Shown piece after piece: positions 45,620-57,065 of a stretch of 64,000 bases of DNA. Positions within the stretch are counted from its first letter, which is position 1, and each line of letters opens with the position of its first letter. The notes beneath the pieces are model-generated. The model had not been told where the DNA came from. It did not search any database and worked only from the letters and a program-made list of their open reading frames with translations. Made by a program: the position numbers and the translations under genes. This DNA is from Topomyia yanbarensis (taxonomy: Eukaryota; Arthropoda; Insecta; Diptera; Culicidae): NCBI RefSeq assembly GCF_030247195.1, contig NC_080672.1:371326166-371390165 (forward strand), read 5' to 3'.

Positions 45620-46660
45620 AAGTCTGATCCTGATTACATTTCGGAAACAGGCTGAGCGAGAATTTTTTGTACATAAGAATTACTACTTTTCATCAGCTGC
45701 CTTTCGCCTCTTTCCGAAAAGTACAGCCAGGTTTAACTTCACACTTGGTTTATGCGAGGAACTTAGGGTGAAACGACTATACTTGTTTCGTGTTGACATT
45801 CTAGCTACCTTCAATTGTTACCCTGGATTATTAAACATAAAATATTACTATTTATCAGCCGCTTTCAGCAATTTTCTGAAGTGGGGGGTAAGTATAATTT
45901 CACACTTGTATGAGGGTAAGAATTGGGGAAAAAGGGGTAAACACGTTTCGTTAGGTCATTCTATCTTCAATCGATTCCCCAGATTTTTACATGAGAATTA
46001 CTACTTTTGGAAAGCCGCAGTCAACTTCTTTTCGAGAAACACAGCCAGGTTTAACTTAGAAGCTAGTCCCACTTAGTTAGGAGAAGAATTGGGGTAAAAC
46101 GAATATAAACGTTTGGGGAGACCATTCTAACTGTCTATAATCGATTTCTCGAACTTTTCTACATAAGAATTACTGCCTTTCATCAGCCGCATTCAGCCTC
46201 GTTCCGAGAAGAAAAGCCAGGTTTAACTTCACACTTGAGTTGTGGGAGGAATTCGGGGTAAAACAGACACACATGTTTTGTCTGGTCATTTTAACTATCA
46301 TCAATCGATTACTTTGACTATTTAAAACGGAAGAAAATTCTTTTGATCAGCCGCATTCAGCCTTTTTCTGAAATGTAGAGCTAGGTCTAACTCGAGTTAT
46401 GGGAGGAATTGGCGTAAAACGAGTACACATGCATCGGGCGGTGAGTCCAATTATATTCAAACGAAAATCTGGGCTTTTATACACAAGAATTACCGCTTTT
46501 GATCAGCCGCATATAGTCTCCGGGTTATATATTCAGCCTTGAACATAAACTCAAACGAAAGAAAGAATTGGGGCACAACGAGTGCCATTGCGTACCGTGC
46601 GATCGTTCTAAACACTAGTAATCAATTTTCAGACCTTTTTACATAAAAAACACCTTTCCT
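45620..46660. repeat. satellite array, ~162-bp period, six diverged units
   Basis: The anchor CAGCCGC (or CAGCTGC / AAGCCGC) occurs at about 45694, 45856, 46012, 46184, 46348 and 46504, spacings 162, 156, 172, 164 and 156. Each unit carries the same order: CATTCTAACT-type word, CAATCGATT, TTTTTACATAAGAATTACTA, CTTTTGATCAGCCGCATTCA, GCCAGGTTTAACTTCACACT, GGGAGGAATTGGGGTAAAAC and GTACACA. Units are visibly diverged, so the array is old. The 159-codon frame across it is not interpreted as a gene. Confidence 0.85.
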
Positions 46661-46869
46661 GGTAAACGTCATTAAGCCCTTTCAAAAAAGTCGCGGTTTG
46701 GGGCCATTTTTTTCCCACTGTGTGCCGGTAACATCCAAGTAAGATCCGATTCTCATCGAACCATTCATACCGCCAACGTGACCTCTGAAGATGTCCTATC
46801 CGTCTACTACCAGAACGTCCGTGGAATGAAAACAAAAACTCAGACCTTCTTGCTTGGCCTAACCTCCAG

Positions 46870-47087
46870 CCAAGGATGCCAGGTGATAGTTTGAAAAATT
46901 TGGTTTTCGCGCGGGGCAAAAATTAAGCGCAAGGTAAAAAATTGAGAAATCTGTGCTAATCTGTGCATTGTAGAAGCAAGCTATGCATTAAAATAGAAAA
47001 CTGTGGAAATCTGTGCAGTTTTTGCAATCTGTGCAGCATATTGAAAATCTGTGAAATTCAGATAAATCTTTGCACCTGGCATTCCTG
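46870..47087. mobile_element. 218-bp MITE inside LINE endonuclease, 7-bp duplication
   Basis: CCTCCAG occurs on both sides (46863-46869 and 47088-47094). The inserted piece starts CCAAGGATGCCAGGTG and ends CACCTGGCATTCCTG, an imperfect terminal inverted repeat with a perfect 10-bp core. The interior repeats AATCTGTGCA several times. Skipping 46870-47094 brings the endonuclease codons on both sides back into frame, so the insertion is precise. The superfamily is uncertain: 7-8 bp suggests hAT-like. Confidence 0.82.
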
Positions 47088-47611
47088 CCTCCAGTGATTA
47101 CGATATTATTGTTTTCACCGAAAAGCATGGCTACTAATATAGTCATCTACGTCGTGAAGGTGGTGTTCGTATTGCGCTAAAGAAAAATCCTACTGGGACG
47201 GTGAGTATCTTAACCAAGTCCAATGCAACCTGCGAAAAAATCCCTCGAAATTCAGGATATTTATAAATAGCAGAAGACGCTCCGAAGTTATTCCAGAAAA
47301 CGTTTATCTGCGAGACAAATGCTCACAGTGTGCAGCCTGAATGATCCGCTTTTGTTAGAATCAGCACCACATCCTCAAGCGTATTTGAAACCCCGTCCGG
47401 TGTCCCTCAAAGAAGTCAGCAAGGGCCACTTTTCTTTATACGATTCGTGAACGAACTCTGCACTCACATCAAATCTGGAAAACTGCTCAACGCTGATGAG
47501 CTGAAAATCTTTCGTTCAATTGCTTCGGGACTCAACTCAGTTGTGCTTCTAGAAGATATAATCAATATTGAACAGTGGCGCAAGCTGAATGGAATGCAGA
47601 TCAACGTCCAT

Positions 47612-47930
47612 AACTACGAACCCTAAGGCTCGGAACATATTCTCTACCAGTGTGCAGTACTATTTCTTCGAAGGGAGCAATGCTTCGGAAGGCATCTTAT
47701 GACGCCTTACGATATTTGGCATACCTGTCCCAAACGGATCCTCAGCTACATTAATAATGTACTACCCGGTTGGGACGACACATGTGGACAAACGAACAAC
47801 TCGCTTCCAACTACATTGGATTCGGGCAATTTGTAACATGTAGAGCAAACACGGGCAGCTACAAAAGATAACCTGAATAGTGGTCGCAGTGGCAAAGTTT
47901 CCCCTATCAAAAAAAAGAAACGTCGATAAA
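47612..47930. other. unexplained insertion within LINE relic
   Basis: The RT homology stops after KLNGMQIN near 47600 and resumes with KCKVISFGG at about 47930. The intervening 320 bp matches nothing I recognise, with a frame containing GGATCC and short words only. It could be another inserted fragment or rearranged LINE sequence. No terminal repeats or duplication were seen. Confidence 0.4.
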
Positions 47931-49034
47931 TGTAAGGTGATAAGTTTTGGGGGCTCAACAGCTCTAATGCGCTGCGGATATACCCTTAGGCCCTGTGGAA
48001 TCAAAACTGTGGATTCTATCCGTGATGTGGGAGTGTTATTTGACAAAAAAAACTTTGCTTCGCCGACAACATCACTGCGACAACGGCTAAAGCTTTTGCA
48101 ACATTGGGCTGTGTTGAAACGAAACGCTGCTGATTTCGAGAATTTCTACGCACTGAAATCTAGTAGAGTCTTGTGTTGTATATTGTCCGGTAAGAAGGCC
48201 GCACTCTTACCACGTAATCACCATCGGAGTATCTAGAAATATGTTTGTCCCTGTATCCTTCGTACTTTGTTCCACTTTTCTGTGTTGCAATATGATATGA
48301 TTTATCGCAAGTACGAAGCGCCTGATCGTATTGTCGCATCTCGATTTCGACCTTATCTATAAAGACATAATTTTGGAATTTATTCTAACGCTGACACGAT
48401 CAGTGACGTGGTGTAGATTGTTATGTAAAATGAGTTTATTTGCATGGAGCAACCTTTGAATATTATCATCATTGCCTGCTTGATATGATGTAATTGGATA
48501 GAGGTGATTTTCGTAAGGGTTAGTTCTGAAAACTTTTAGCAAATGTTCCACCTAACGAATACCCAAACTAATACCAAATGACTCAAAGGTCACGTTATTT
48601 AATATCATTCTGAATATACTTTGTGCTTTCAGTATCAACAATTAATATTAAAATATCAACTAGGAAAATGATTATTCATATTCTATTGAACATAATTGTA
48701 GATCTTCATATTGATCTCTAACAGAAAGCTTCTTTTACCTTTCGCTATGATACAAAACCGGTTGCAAACGCGAGCATTCACACCTTCCTACACCCACGAT
48801 CTCGCAATCATAAAAAGGTACAAGTTTATAAATGCTGTCTCAAACGACAACACACAAACACCCGCTCTCGCGAGTTCATGCATCGTACTCATCCGGGAGC
48901 TCTCATTCTAAAATATGAAACTTGTATACACTAGTACACATAAATCATTCACGCAATACTATACCTTGAACCTTCGTTCGAACCGGTCACAAATCTTGAT
49001 AGCTCCTGGTTTACCTAGAGTTTTTCAACAGTAA

Positions 49035-49180
49035 CAGTCTTTCTCAAGGCTACCTATATTTTCGCTCGATCAGTCTTTCTCAAGACTACCCATATTTTTT
49101 CGACAATTAGTCTTTTTCAAGACTACCTACTTTTTCTACTCAATCAGTCTTTTTCAAGACTAATACATTTTTCAAGAACA
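49035..49180 (+). repeat. four 37-bp tandem repeats in LINE 5' region
   Basis: CAGTCTTTCTCAAG(G/A)CTACC starts at 49035, 49071, 49108 and 49145, spacing 36-37 bp. Each unit begins with the small palindrome AGTCTTTTTCAAGACT (one mismatch in unit 1), followed by a T-rich spacer. Lying just upstream of ORF1, they are probably promoter or 5' UTR repeats of the Jockey-clade element. Confidence 0.88.
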
Positions 49181-49213
49181 ATTCAGCCTAAAGAAATATT
49201 TAATTCTTCCAAG

Positions 49214-50507
49214 ATGCCTGGGTCCTGTGCCAAAAATTAAAGCTAAACGGAAAAGGGTATCTTCTCCACCCGAAAATTCAATAGGCTGCAGCAACTCATT
49301 CGATGTTTTGTCCGAATGTGAAGCTGATGAAATTTCTAAATTTCCTCGCATTGCGCATAATGCCAATGAGAAGAAAACGCAATCACCTCCGCCTATAACA
49401 GTGATGTTCTCCGACTTCAAAGCATTTCGAACTAAGCTTTCGACGTTCCTTCCGGAAGTAAAAGTCTCTTTTCAGATTGGCCGAAGAGGAGAATGTCGAG
49501 TTACAGCGGAGCAATTGATTGGCCACAAACGACTACTCCAGTATCTTACGGAGAAGTTATATAAATTTTATTCATATGACTTCAAGACAGATAGACCATT
49601 CAAGGCTGTCTTGAAAGGGCTACCTTAAGGTCAAAGTTTGGATGAAATATCCAACGAATTAAAAAATTTACTTGGCTTTTCTCCTTCACAAGTTATTCTC
49701 ATGAAGAGATAGGCTAGCGGCGATGACACGCCAGTACGCTCTGGAATTATCCAGGAGCTATATTTAATTCATTTTAACCGTAATGAGGTTAATAATTTGA
49801 AAGTAATTGAAAAAGCACGTTTTATGTTCCACGTGCGAGTGAAGTGGGAACATTATAGACGACATGGGGACAGAATTCAAAATCTGACCCAGTGTCGTAG
49901 ATGCCAAGACTTTGGGCACGTCACAAAAAATTGTCATTTGGATTCCAAATGTATGATCTGTGGTGATAAATCGCACACGAAAGATACTTGTCCGGTGAAA
50001 AAAAAAACCACAAAAAGTTTCAAATGCGCTAATTGTAGCGAAAATCATAAATCGAATTTCTGGGATTGTCCTGTTCGAGAAAAAATTATAAATTCTCATT
50101 CTAGACAACAAAACCAACAAATAAAAAATGTACCTACTTCTTCAGGTACACTTCAAGAAAACACGCCCAAACGTGTTAATCCGATTCAAAATAGATTAAC
50201 AACTTTTTCTACCTCCGTCACACCATCCTACAATGGTGTGTCATCTTATGCTTCAGTGGCAGGTAGCAATGCCAAAATAACGGCTACAACTACCACGCCC
50301 TCATTTGCGTTTGCACCCAACGCTTCCTTTAGTCCAATGGATCTAGGTAGCGTAATGGAAGAAAAATTAAAATACCTACAGGAGTCTATGTTACCTATGA
50401 TGATTGCCATGTTGAATTCTACCTCCATGTTTGAAGCTTTTCAAGCGGGTTGGGAATTTGCTAACAAAATTGTAATGAAATTAAAGTTTGACAAGGACTT
50501 TAAATAA
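49214..50507 (+). pseudogene. Jockey-clade ORF1 (Gag-like, three CCHC knuckles)
   Basis: ATG at 49214 gives MPGSC. A one-base shift then leads into KIKAKRKRVSSPPENSI, which stays open to a stop at 49628 (RPFKAVLKGLP). Downstream the frame resumes after the interrupted SLDEISNELKNLLGFSPSQV part, and is open from 49797 to 50507. The zinc knuckles are CRRCQDFGHVTKNC and CMICGDKSHTKDTC (both C-x2-C-x4-H-x4-C) and CANCSENHKSNFWDC (C-x2-C-x3-H-x6-C). The C-terminus is serine/threonine-rich. ORF1 proteins of this clade bind the element RNA and form the ribonucleoprotein. Two or three frame breaks make it inactive. Confidence 0.88.
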
Positions 50508-53043
50508 TCTTTTAAATTTATTAAATTGGAATGCTCGTTCATTAAAAATGTGCGAAGACGAATTTTTCAACTTCTTGAGGATACGTAATGTGCATATCGC
50601 CGTTGTGACCGAAACTTTTTTAAAACCAAATATTAAATTGAAGAGTAACTCTAATTTTGTTATTCATCGATTTGATCGAATTGTTGGATTCGGCGGAGGA
50701 ATCACAATAGCGGTTAATCGCAGGATCAAACATTCCGTTACGCCGTCTCTTGACACCAAGGTGATCGAGAGTTTGGGTATCGAAGTTGAAACTGATCTTG
50801 GTATCATTTTTATTGTTGCAACCTATTTGCCTTTTCAGTGCACAGGCGAGCAAATTAATTTCTTGAAAGGAGACTTACAAAAACTTACAAGAAATCAGTC
50901 GAACTTCTTCATAGTCGGTGATTTTAATGCCAAACACCGAGCCTGAAATAATGCTCAAAGCAATTCCAACGGTAAACTACTTTTTAATGATTGCTCTGCT
51001 GGTTATTATCAATTTTGTCCCCGAATGGTCCTACATGCTATTCGTCTGTAAGGAATCCATCAACAATTGGTTTGGTTTTGACAGATCAAAGTCACCTTTG
51101 TAGCGAATTGATTACACATGCTGACTTTGATTCTGATCATCTTCCAGTAACTTTTTCACTTTCTCAAGAAGCTGTTTCCAATCCCATTAGCTCAGTGTTC
51201 AAATATCATAAAGCGAATTGGGAAAGGTACAAAACTTATATTGAGAAAAATTTTATTCATGACCTTGATTTAAAAAATAAAGCTGACATTGATACGGCAT
51301 TACAAAATTTAAGTATATCTATAGTTGATGCTAGAAATTTATCAGTACCAACAACACAGAAAAAATTTAATACTCCTATTATTGACGACGATCTTCAACT
51401 TCTGATTCGCTTGAAGAATGTTCGAAGACGTCAATATCAACGTTTTCGTGATCCTGCTATGAAATGTATCTATCAGGATCTACAAAAAGAAATTAAGCAC
51501 AGATTCACACTCTTAAGAAATGAAAATTTCGCGAAAGAGGTTGAACAAATCAAGCCAAATTCTAAACCTTTCTGGAATCTTTCTAAGGTTCTTAAGAAAC
51601 CTCAGACCCCAACTCCAGCTTTGAAGGAAGGTGACCACATACTTCTTACAAACGAAGAAAAAGCTCAAAAACTTGCTCAGCAGTTTGAAGGTGTGAACAC
51701 GTTTCAAATCAAGTATTGTCTCTAGACGATATTGTTGAAACAAACTATGATGAGATCAAATCCATCATGAAAAAATAAAAAAAAATATGAAAGCTCTAGG
51801 TTACGATGGAATTTTCAACATTCTTCTTAAAAACCTTCCCGAAATCACCATGAGATACTTGGTCAAAATATTCAACAAATGTTTTGAATTAGCATACTTC
51901 TCTGAAAGATGGAAAAATGCCAAGATTATTCCTATTTTGAAGCCAGATAAAAACCCAGCAGAAGCCTCCAGCTATCGACCAATTATCTTACTCTCCTCTA
52001 TTAGTAAATTATTTGAAAAAAACATCCTAACTAGAATGATGTCATATATCAATGAGAATTCTATTTTTCTTCCTGAGCAGTTTGGTTTTCGTATTGGACA
52101 TTCAACTACTCATCAACTTGTGAGAGTAACTAACATGATAAAGGCAAATATCTCAGAGAGCTATTCCATTGGAGTTGCTCTTCTAGACACCGAAAAAGCT
52201 TTAGACAGTGTTTGGCACAAAGGTTTAATTGCCAAAATGTGGAATTTCAATTTTCCAATTTACATAATAAAGATAATTAAAAATTATCTTACTAACCGTA
52301 CCCTACAGGTTTCTTATCAGAATTGTAAATCTAATAAGCTACTCGTTAAAGCAGGCGTCCCTCAAGGATCAAGCGTCCAACCAATAATATACAATATTTT
52401 TACCTCTGATCTTCCAAATCTACCTACAGGCTGTAAAAAGTCACTTTTCTGTGATGATACTAGCATCTCAGCCACTGGGAGGAGTCTTCGTATTATCTGC
52501 AGTCGACTGCAACGAAGCTTGAATATTTTCAATGATTATTCGCATAATCCAAGAACTTCTTCTCTTAAACCAAATAATAACCATATTATTAAATTTAATG
52601 GTTTGAATTTAACGTGGACAGATCAAGTTAAATACTTGGGTTTGATTTACGATAAAAAACTCACTTTTAAGGATCACATTGAAGGAATCCAAACAAAATG
52701 CAACAAATATATAAAATGTTTATACCCTCTTATAAATAGGAATTCTAGGCTCTGCCCAAAGCACAAACTATTAATTTATAAACAAATATTTAGACCGGCA
52801 ATGCTATATGCAGTTCCAATCTGGGCAAGTTGTTGTGCTACTAGGAAGAAAACGCTTCAAAGAATTCAGAATAAAATTCTGAAAATGATTTTGAAGCGTC
52901 CTCCCTGGTTCAGCACAAATGAGTTGCACAGACTTGCAAACATAGAAACATTAGAAATTATGACGAACAGTAGTATAAGCAAATTCCGACAAAAATCGTT
53001 GCAATCTTCAATTGCAACGATTAGCTCTCTTTATAGTTTATAA
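50500..53043 (+). pseudogene. Jockey-clade ORF2: endonuclease and reverse transcriptase
   Basis: Endonuclease: LLNWNARSL (50510) and VVTETF, then GGGITIAVNRRI and FFIVGDFNAKHRA, ending in an in-frame TGA at 50944 where tryptophan is expected. SDHLPV follows at 51138 after frameshifts around 51000-51100. The linker is open to 51722, with another break there. Reverse transcriptase is then open for 418 codons from 51787 to 53043: PILKPDKNPAEASSYRPI, motif A LLDTEKALDSVWH, motif B AGVPQGSSVQPIIYNIF, motif C FCDDTSI (usually YADDT), and KYLGLIYDKKLTF and RRIQNK-like RIQNKILKMIL. Catalytic aspartates are retained, but the cysteine in motif C is unusual. There is no RNase H, as expected. ORF2 follows ORF1 directly and may have been translated by reinitiation. 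Confidence 0.92.
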
Positions 53044-53293
53044 GTTAGTTTATAAGATTTGTTTAGCTCCTTATTCAGAAGACAAGTAGGTTTAAAACAT
53101 CCCACTGAAAAAAAATACTTAACTGCGAAAGTATATTATAACTTAATAATAATTAACTGAATCATGTAAACAATAGGGATGAAAAGTCATCACTTGTGGC
53201 TGAACACCCAATATAATAAATTAGAAATGTAATGCAAACAAAACAATATAATCAAATAGAAAATAATATAAAAAAAGAAAATAATATAAAAAA

Positions 53294-53640
53294 TTCGCGC
53301 AATACGCAGACGATTATGAGCCAAACCAGTTAAAATACAAACGCCCGAGACCTGCGCGATAATACTACTTTTAACACCAGCACGAACATGCAATTGCGGT
53401 TCGCCTACGTGATCAAACACGTTAACATACAAACGCTCGAGTCCTTCGTGATCATCCACGCCCTCCTTAGACCACGATCTCGCAAATATGAAAACGTCCT
53501 GGTAATTAAGTCAACGTTTTAACACTTTAACACACTAAATTATAAACGACGTCTCAAGTGCGAACATATAAACGCTCGTTCCAACGCGATCATGAATTCT
53601 CCACGCACCACGTTCGAACCGTACACTCAATATCGAAATC
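53294..53640. repeat. CAAACGCTCGAG-type modules right of the Jockey LINE
   Basis: The modules AATACAAACGCCCGAGACCT (53334), CATACAAACGCTCGAGTCCT (about 53426) and CATATAAACGCTCGTTCCAA (about 53565), each followed by a CG(T/C)GATCA word, recur with irregular spacing. CCACGATCTCGCAA occurs both here (53472) and left of the LINE (48796). They may be the 5' region of a second, otherwise missing element, or the sequence into which the LINE inserted. Confidence 0.45.
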
Positions 53641-54360
53641 AGAATCACGGCATTCTGCAATTGGCGTTAAGCAGTGTTTTAGTAGGCGATATTTCCCTTT
53701 TTCATACATTTCATATATAATTTAAGAGCCATGGAGTGAAAATGAAAGGAGCGTACTGTTGCATTAGGTCTCTGAGCAGTGAATTGCGCTGAGTTGTGTC
53801 GCGTCACCAAAAAGTAAGAGAAACTTTATCGTTTTCTGTGAAACCAGAAATATTCAGGTATCGGTATTTTACCGGTACTACCGATACTGAGGGTTTCAGT
53901 ATCATATCGGTTCAGACAAAAATAATCGATACTAGGAACCCCTAACTTGGCGCCAGTTAGACACTGAATGCAAAAAATATAACCCACAGACAGATAGTTA
54001 AACACACAGCGGCTCATGTTTTTTTATTTGCGTTAAAAAATTTCTTAAAATTCACCCATTCCCAAAACTCAGAAAATGATGTGCAAAAATCGATTTTATT
54101 CACTCACTAGTTTCTTTTCACCATCAAAACAATATTTTAAGATCCTGAGAAACTAGCTCGCATCGTTATTTGCTCTGTTTTTATTATTTATGGAAGAATT
54201 TGTATTGTTCCGGGAGTACATCTACTTCCACTGAGCTCTAAAATTCCGTACAAATTCAGGACAAATCCATACAGCTACGTTTTCCAGACATGCCTCTGAA
54301 AATCCGTACAGTCCACCCCAATTTCGTACTGTTGGTCAGCTTAGGAATGAGATATGGGCT
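53641..54360. other. gene-free stretch
   Basis: No recognisable frame. Short palindromic words around GTATCGGTATTTTACCGGTA (53861) are noted but form no larger structure. Confidence 0.4.
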
Positions 54361-54645
54361 TTGAAGGAAGCAAATTATCGAGTGCTCGGTGTATCTAAAA
54401 GAACAATTCCATACTCGTCGACCCAGTAGAAAAATGTAGAATGGCGCAGACTGATAAATTACGAGCTGCACCAAGTATACAAACATGCTGGCATCGGAAG
54501 GGTGATACAACACGGCAGACTACAGTGGACTGGATATGTAGTACGAATTCCGCATGGAAGACCAGCTAAATCTAGGCTCAGCGGAGAACCTGGAAGAGAT
54601 CGTCGATTTCGGTGTAGACCTCGTACTCGCTGACTGTGTGCAATC
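54361..54645 (+). pseudogene. RTE-clade LINE ORF2 C-terminal fragment
   Basis: The translation across a frame reads NVEWRRLINYELHQVYKHAG, IGRVIQHGRLQWTGYVVRIP, HGRPAKSRLSGEPGRDRRFR and CRPRTR. RTE-type LINEs end with -R-N-EL--LY---I---IK--RLRW-GHV-RM---R--K, followed by RR-GRPR-RW. The match covers about 75 residues. An in-frame stop lies upstream, and everything 5' of this is missing. After the conserved block no typical RTE 3' UTR is recognised. Confidence 0.7.
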
Positions 54646-55916
54646 GATTTTTTACAGAAAATATCTAACCCCCTCCCATAAAACAATTGAAGAGCTTCAT
54701 ATTAATATTCAATTTATTTTTAACGATAAAATTTCATCTACTTATTAATCCCATGCAGATTCGAATGCTGGTTAGACTCTTCCCCTCTTTTCGAAATTAA
54801 CTAAACTTCATGTATTAGTTAATTACTATCCATCATTGCATTGAAATATGTTCATTTCAAATTCCACAAATGACGGAACTAAGAAAATAAGCTCTACTTT
54901 TTTTTTAAAAAAATAGCTGCAACACACTTTCAGTAGAAAGGGGTTTCAATGCCGGAGTAATATAGGTGGTCACCGATTTGATTGGGGTTTCCTCAATCCT
55001 TTTCCCCAATTCCCAAATCAAAACACTCGGACAAACGACTCTACGCCCCCAGCACAACACACAATGAATTCTTAGCCCATCAGCTATTTCAATCCTTCCA
55101 ACTTATTGATCAATTCCGGTGCCAATATTTTTCCAGCTCCGAACAACCAACCATATTAAATTCCATCCATTCTGCTTTCCCGCAGCCTTTATAGTGGGCC
55201 ATTGTATACACCTAACTAGCAGAAGAAGAAGAAGGAGCTCACCATTTAGCGACCGGTTTCGTCTGGTCCAAACGCAGCAGCCCTTGAGCAGCAGGCAGCT
55301 GAAACGAGGACACACCGAAACCGTCCCGAATGGAGAGCCGCCGAACACATTCCCGGCTCAAAGTTGGGAGGAAAAATCCACTTAAAATTTTGCTTTCTTT
55401 CTGCTTCGCCATGCCACGCCACGCCACGGAACGGAACGAACCGGTACGGTGTATTACGGTGCGATGTCACTGCGTCGCCCTTCACCAACTTCCGGCTGCC
55501 TACCGGTGCGGTGCAGGGACGATGGTTGGCCGAGATCGTAAAGATTTTCCCTGGTGCCGCAGTTGGTGCTAGCGGGCCCGGTTTGGGATGGTGGGCGGAA
55601 ACCGCTCGCTCTCACGCCTGGCGCCTCTAAACGAGGTATTCAACGTAAAGTGCTGCTCCGCGTTTATTGAGCGGAAACAAGGACGTATGTTGCTTGGAGT
55701 ATTTTTTTCGGTTATGCTTGTGTGTGTAGAGGGTTGTTTCGCGTGAGAGTGAAAGGTTGATCGCTGGGTGGCTGAACCCGTACTAGCAGTGTCTAGCATC
55801 TAGCGCTCGAGCATCCACCGGTTTCGCTGGCTGGTCCCAGATGGATCCAACTGTTGCATTTGCCGCCTGTTGCTTTAATTTCGATATCGTCTGCTGCTTC
55901 GTCGTCATCATCATCA

Positions 55917-55950
<34 letters not shown>

Positions 55951-56807
55951 TTTCGGTGCTGGCAGAGCACCGCAGATTCAAACTGCTCCATATCCATAGC
56001 CAGGAATGCGGGAGGACTTTTTGTGGCCTTTCACTTTTCCTGCCACTTCTGGTTGGTTGGGTGGCGCATTTTGGTTGTGTCACCTCGATTTCCTCTCGCT
56101 TTTTGTCCGTCCGGTTGAATGCTGTGCCAGTAAGACCGTCCTATCTGCTCATACACCCTGCCAATTTACTAGAGGCTGTGTGTATGTGTGTGTGTACGTC
56201 GAGCACGCGAGGGGGTATTTTTTCATCAATTTTAGCTTCAGCGGGAAAATGAACGAGCGCACAACTTCAATTGATGTTATAAAGAGCTTACAGCGCGAGT
56301 TCTGGTTCGTTGTGAGATAGATAGATATAGAGAGAGGGAGATGACGATTAAACGGGGCAAAAAAGGGCCACGGGCAGTTAAAGGTGGTACGTGGAACAAT
56401 GGCCGGATTATTAAATAGTTGTTTCCACATTTTGAAGGGGCTTTTAAAGTACGTGCATTACTGTAGTCGGTCGAGAGAGGCAGTGGGAAATAAATATCCG
56501 CTGGAAAGCGTTTGTAATGGAACAATGAAAATTCCATATATTTCGGGTTTTCACCGGCAAGTGAAAAAGCCCTTTTCAAACCAGAACTTAAGTTCTTTCT
56601 GTTTAGGAAAACGAGGTGAAAGTAGGTATTTCAGGTTTTGAGTAATTCTCAGACTTTTTAACATACGTATTTAGCCGACATAAAGGGGGCGGACCCAATG
56701 AGTAGCAATGCATGCGTCTTATTTTAGGTCATATAGGGTACATTTTTTCCTGAATATTGTTGGGGTCAAGAAACACAGTACAACATCATTATCATCGTGA
56801 TCGGCAC
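54646..56807. other. gene-free, base-balanced stretch with one microsatellite
   Basis: The block 55200-56620 is GC-richer than most of the window and apparently unique. It includes ACGGAACGGAACGAACCGGT-type words and the (TCA/TCG)n run at 55899-55949. Many overlapping frames on both strands reflect low stop density, not a recognised protein. It could be an untranslated exon, promoter-proximal or intronic regulatory DNA. Confidence 0.4.
55899..55949. repeat. (TCA/TCG)n trinucleotide microsatellite
   Basis: TCGTCG, then four TCA units, then TCG repeated to 55949. The minus strand reads as poly-aspartate and the plus strand as poly-serine, which creates long but meaningless frames. Confidence 0.97.
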
Positions 56808-57065
56808 ACGGCGTCTGTGGGTGAATGGTAAGCGTGTTCGCTTCTCCATTAGGAGGTTGATAACAGTCTATTATCTTTCTCCGGACAAAACCAGCCTAGA
56901 GACCATATGGCATCCGGCGGGTTGGACTATCTCGGCCAAGAATTGATCCATTGGGTCCTGCTCCCATGTCGGGGGTTCTGAAATCAAGATAATTTTCCGA
57001 GTCAAAGACTGAATGGCTGGCAGGACTAAAATATGTAAGTCACGCACGCAGTGTCGTGGGTCTTA
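56808..57065 (+). mobile_element. possible tRNA-headed SINE, different body
   Basis: GTGGGTGAATGGTAAGCGTG (A-box-like) is followed about 35-40 bp later by AGGAGGTTGATAACA (weak B box). The body differs from the other SINE: CCGGACAAAACCAGCCTAGA, TTGATCCATTGGGTCCTGCT. The A-box-like head resembles the SINE at 61645. No tail or target duplication was identified. Confidence 0.35.

Larger units (their letters stand above)
46780..48420 (+). pseudogene. CR1/Jockey-like LINE ORF2 relic
   Basis: Pieces in order: DVLSVYYQNVRGMKTKTQ, TFLLGLTSS (46790-46869), the endonuclease start with its N-R motif. After the 218-bp MITE come SDYDIIVFTE (47093), the catalytic glutamate region; a gap; then RT motif B-like ETPSGVPQRSQQGPLFF (47390), motif C-like LNADELKIFRSIASGL (47500) and KLNGMQIN. 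At 47930 it resumes with KCKVISFGG, VDSIRDVGVLFDKK and LKRNAADFENFYALKSS. The YNVRG / FTE / GVPQGS / SIRD-GV-FD series is that of the CR1-Jockey group of LINEs. The catalytic aspartate pair of motif C is altered (LNADE instead of FADD). Many stops and frameshifts; fully inactive. Confidence 0.75.
48710..53293 (+). mobile_element. near full-length Jockey-clade LINE (Juan-like)
   Basis: Layout: 5' region with 37-bp tandem repeats (49035-49180), ORF1 with three CCHC knuckles (49214-50507), ORF2 with endonuclease and reverse transcriptase (about 50500-53043), a short 3' UTR and an A-rich tail of two GAAAATAATATAAAAAA units (53259-53293). The two-ORF structure, absence of RNase H and the RT sequence place it in the Jockey clade, near the mosquito Juan elements. 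It carries a few stops and frameshifts, so it is recently inactive rather than ancient. The 5' boundary is uncertain. Confidence 0.82.

Noticed and set aside
55793..56083. Minus-strand frame with a poly-aspartate run
   Set aside because: The run is the (TCG/TCA)n microsatellite read in one frame. The flanking residues match no family and the opposite strand is open too.
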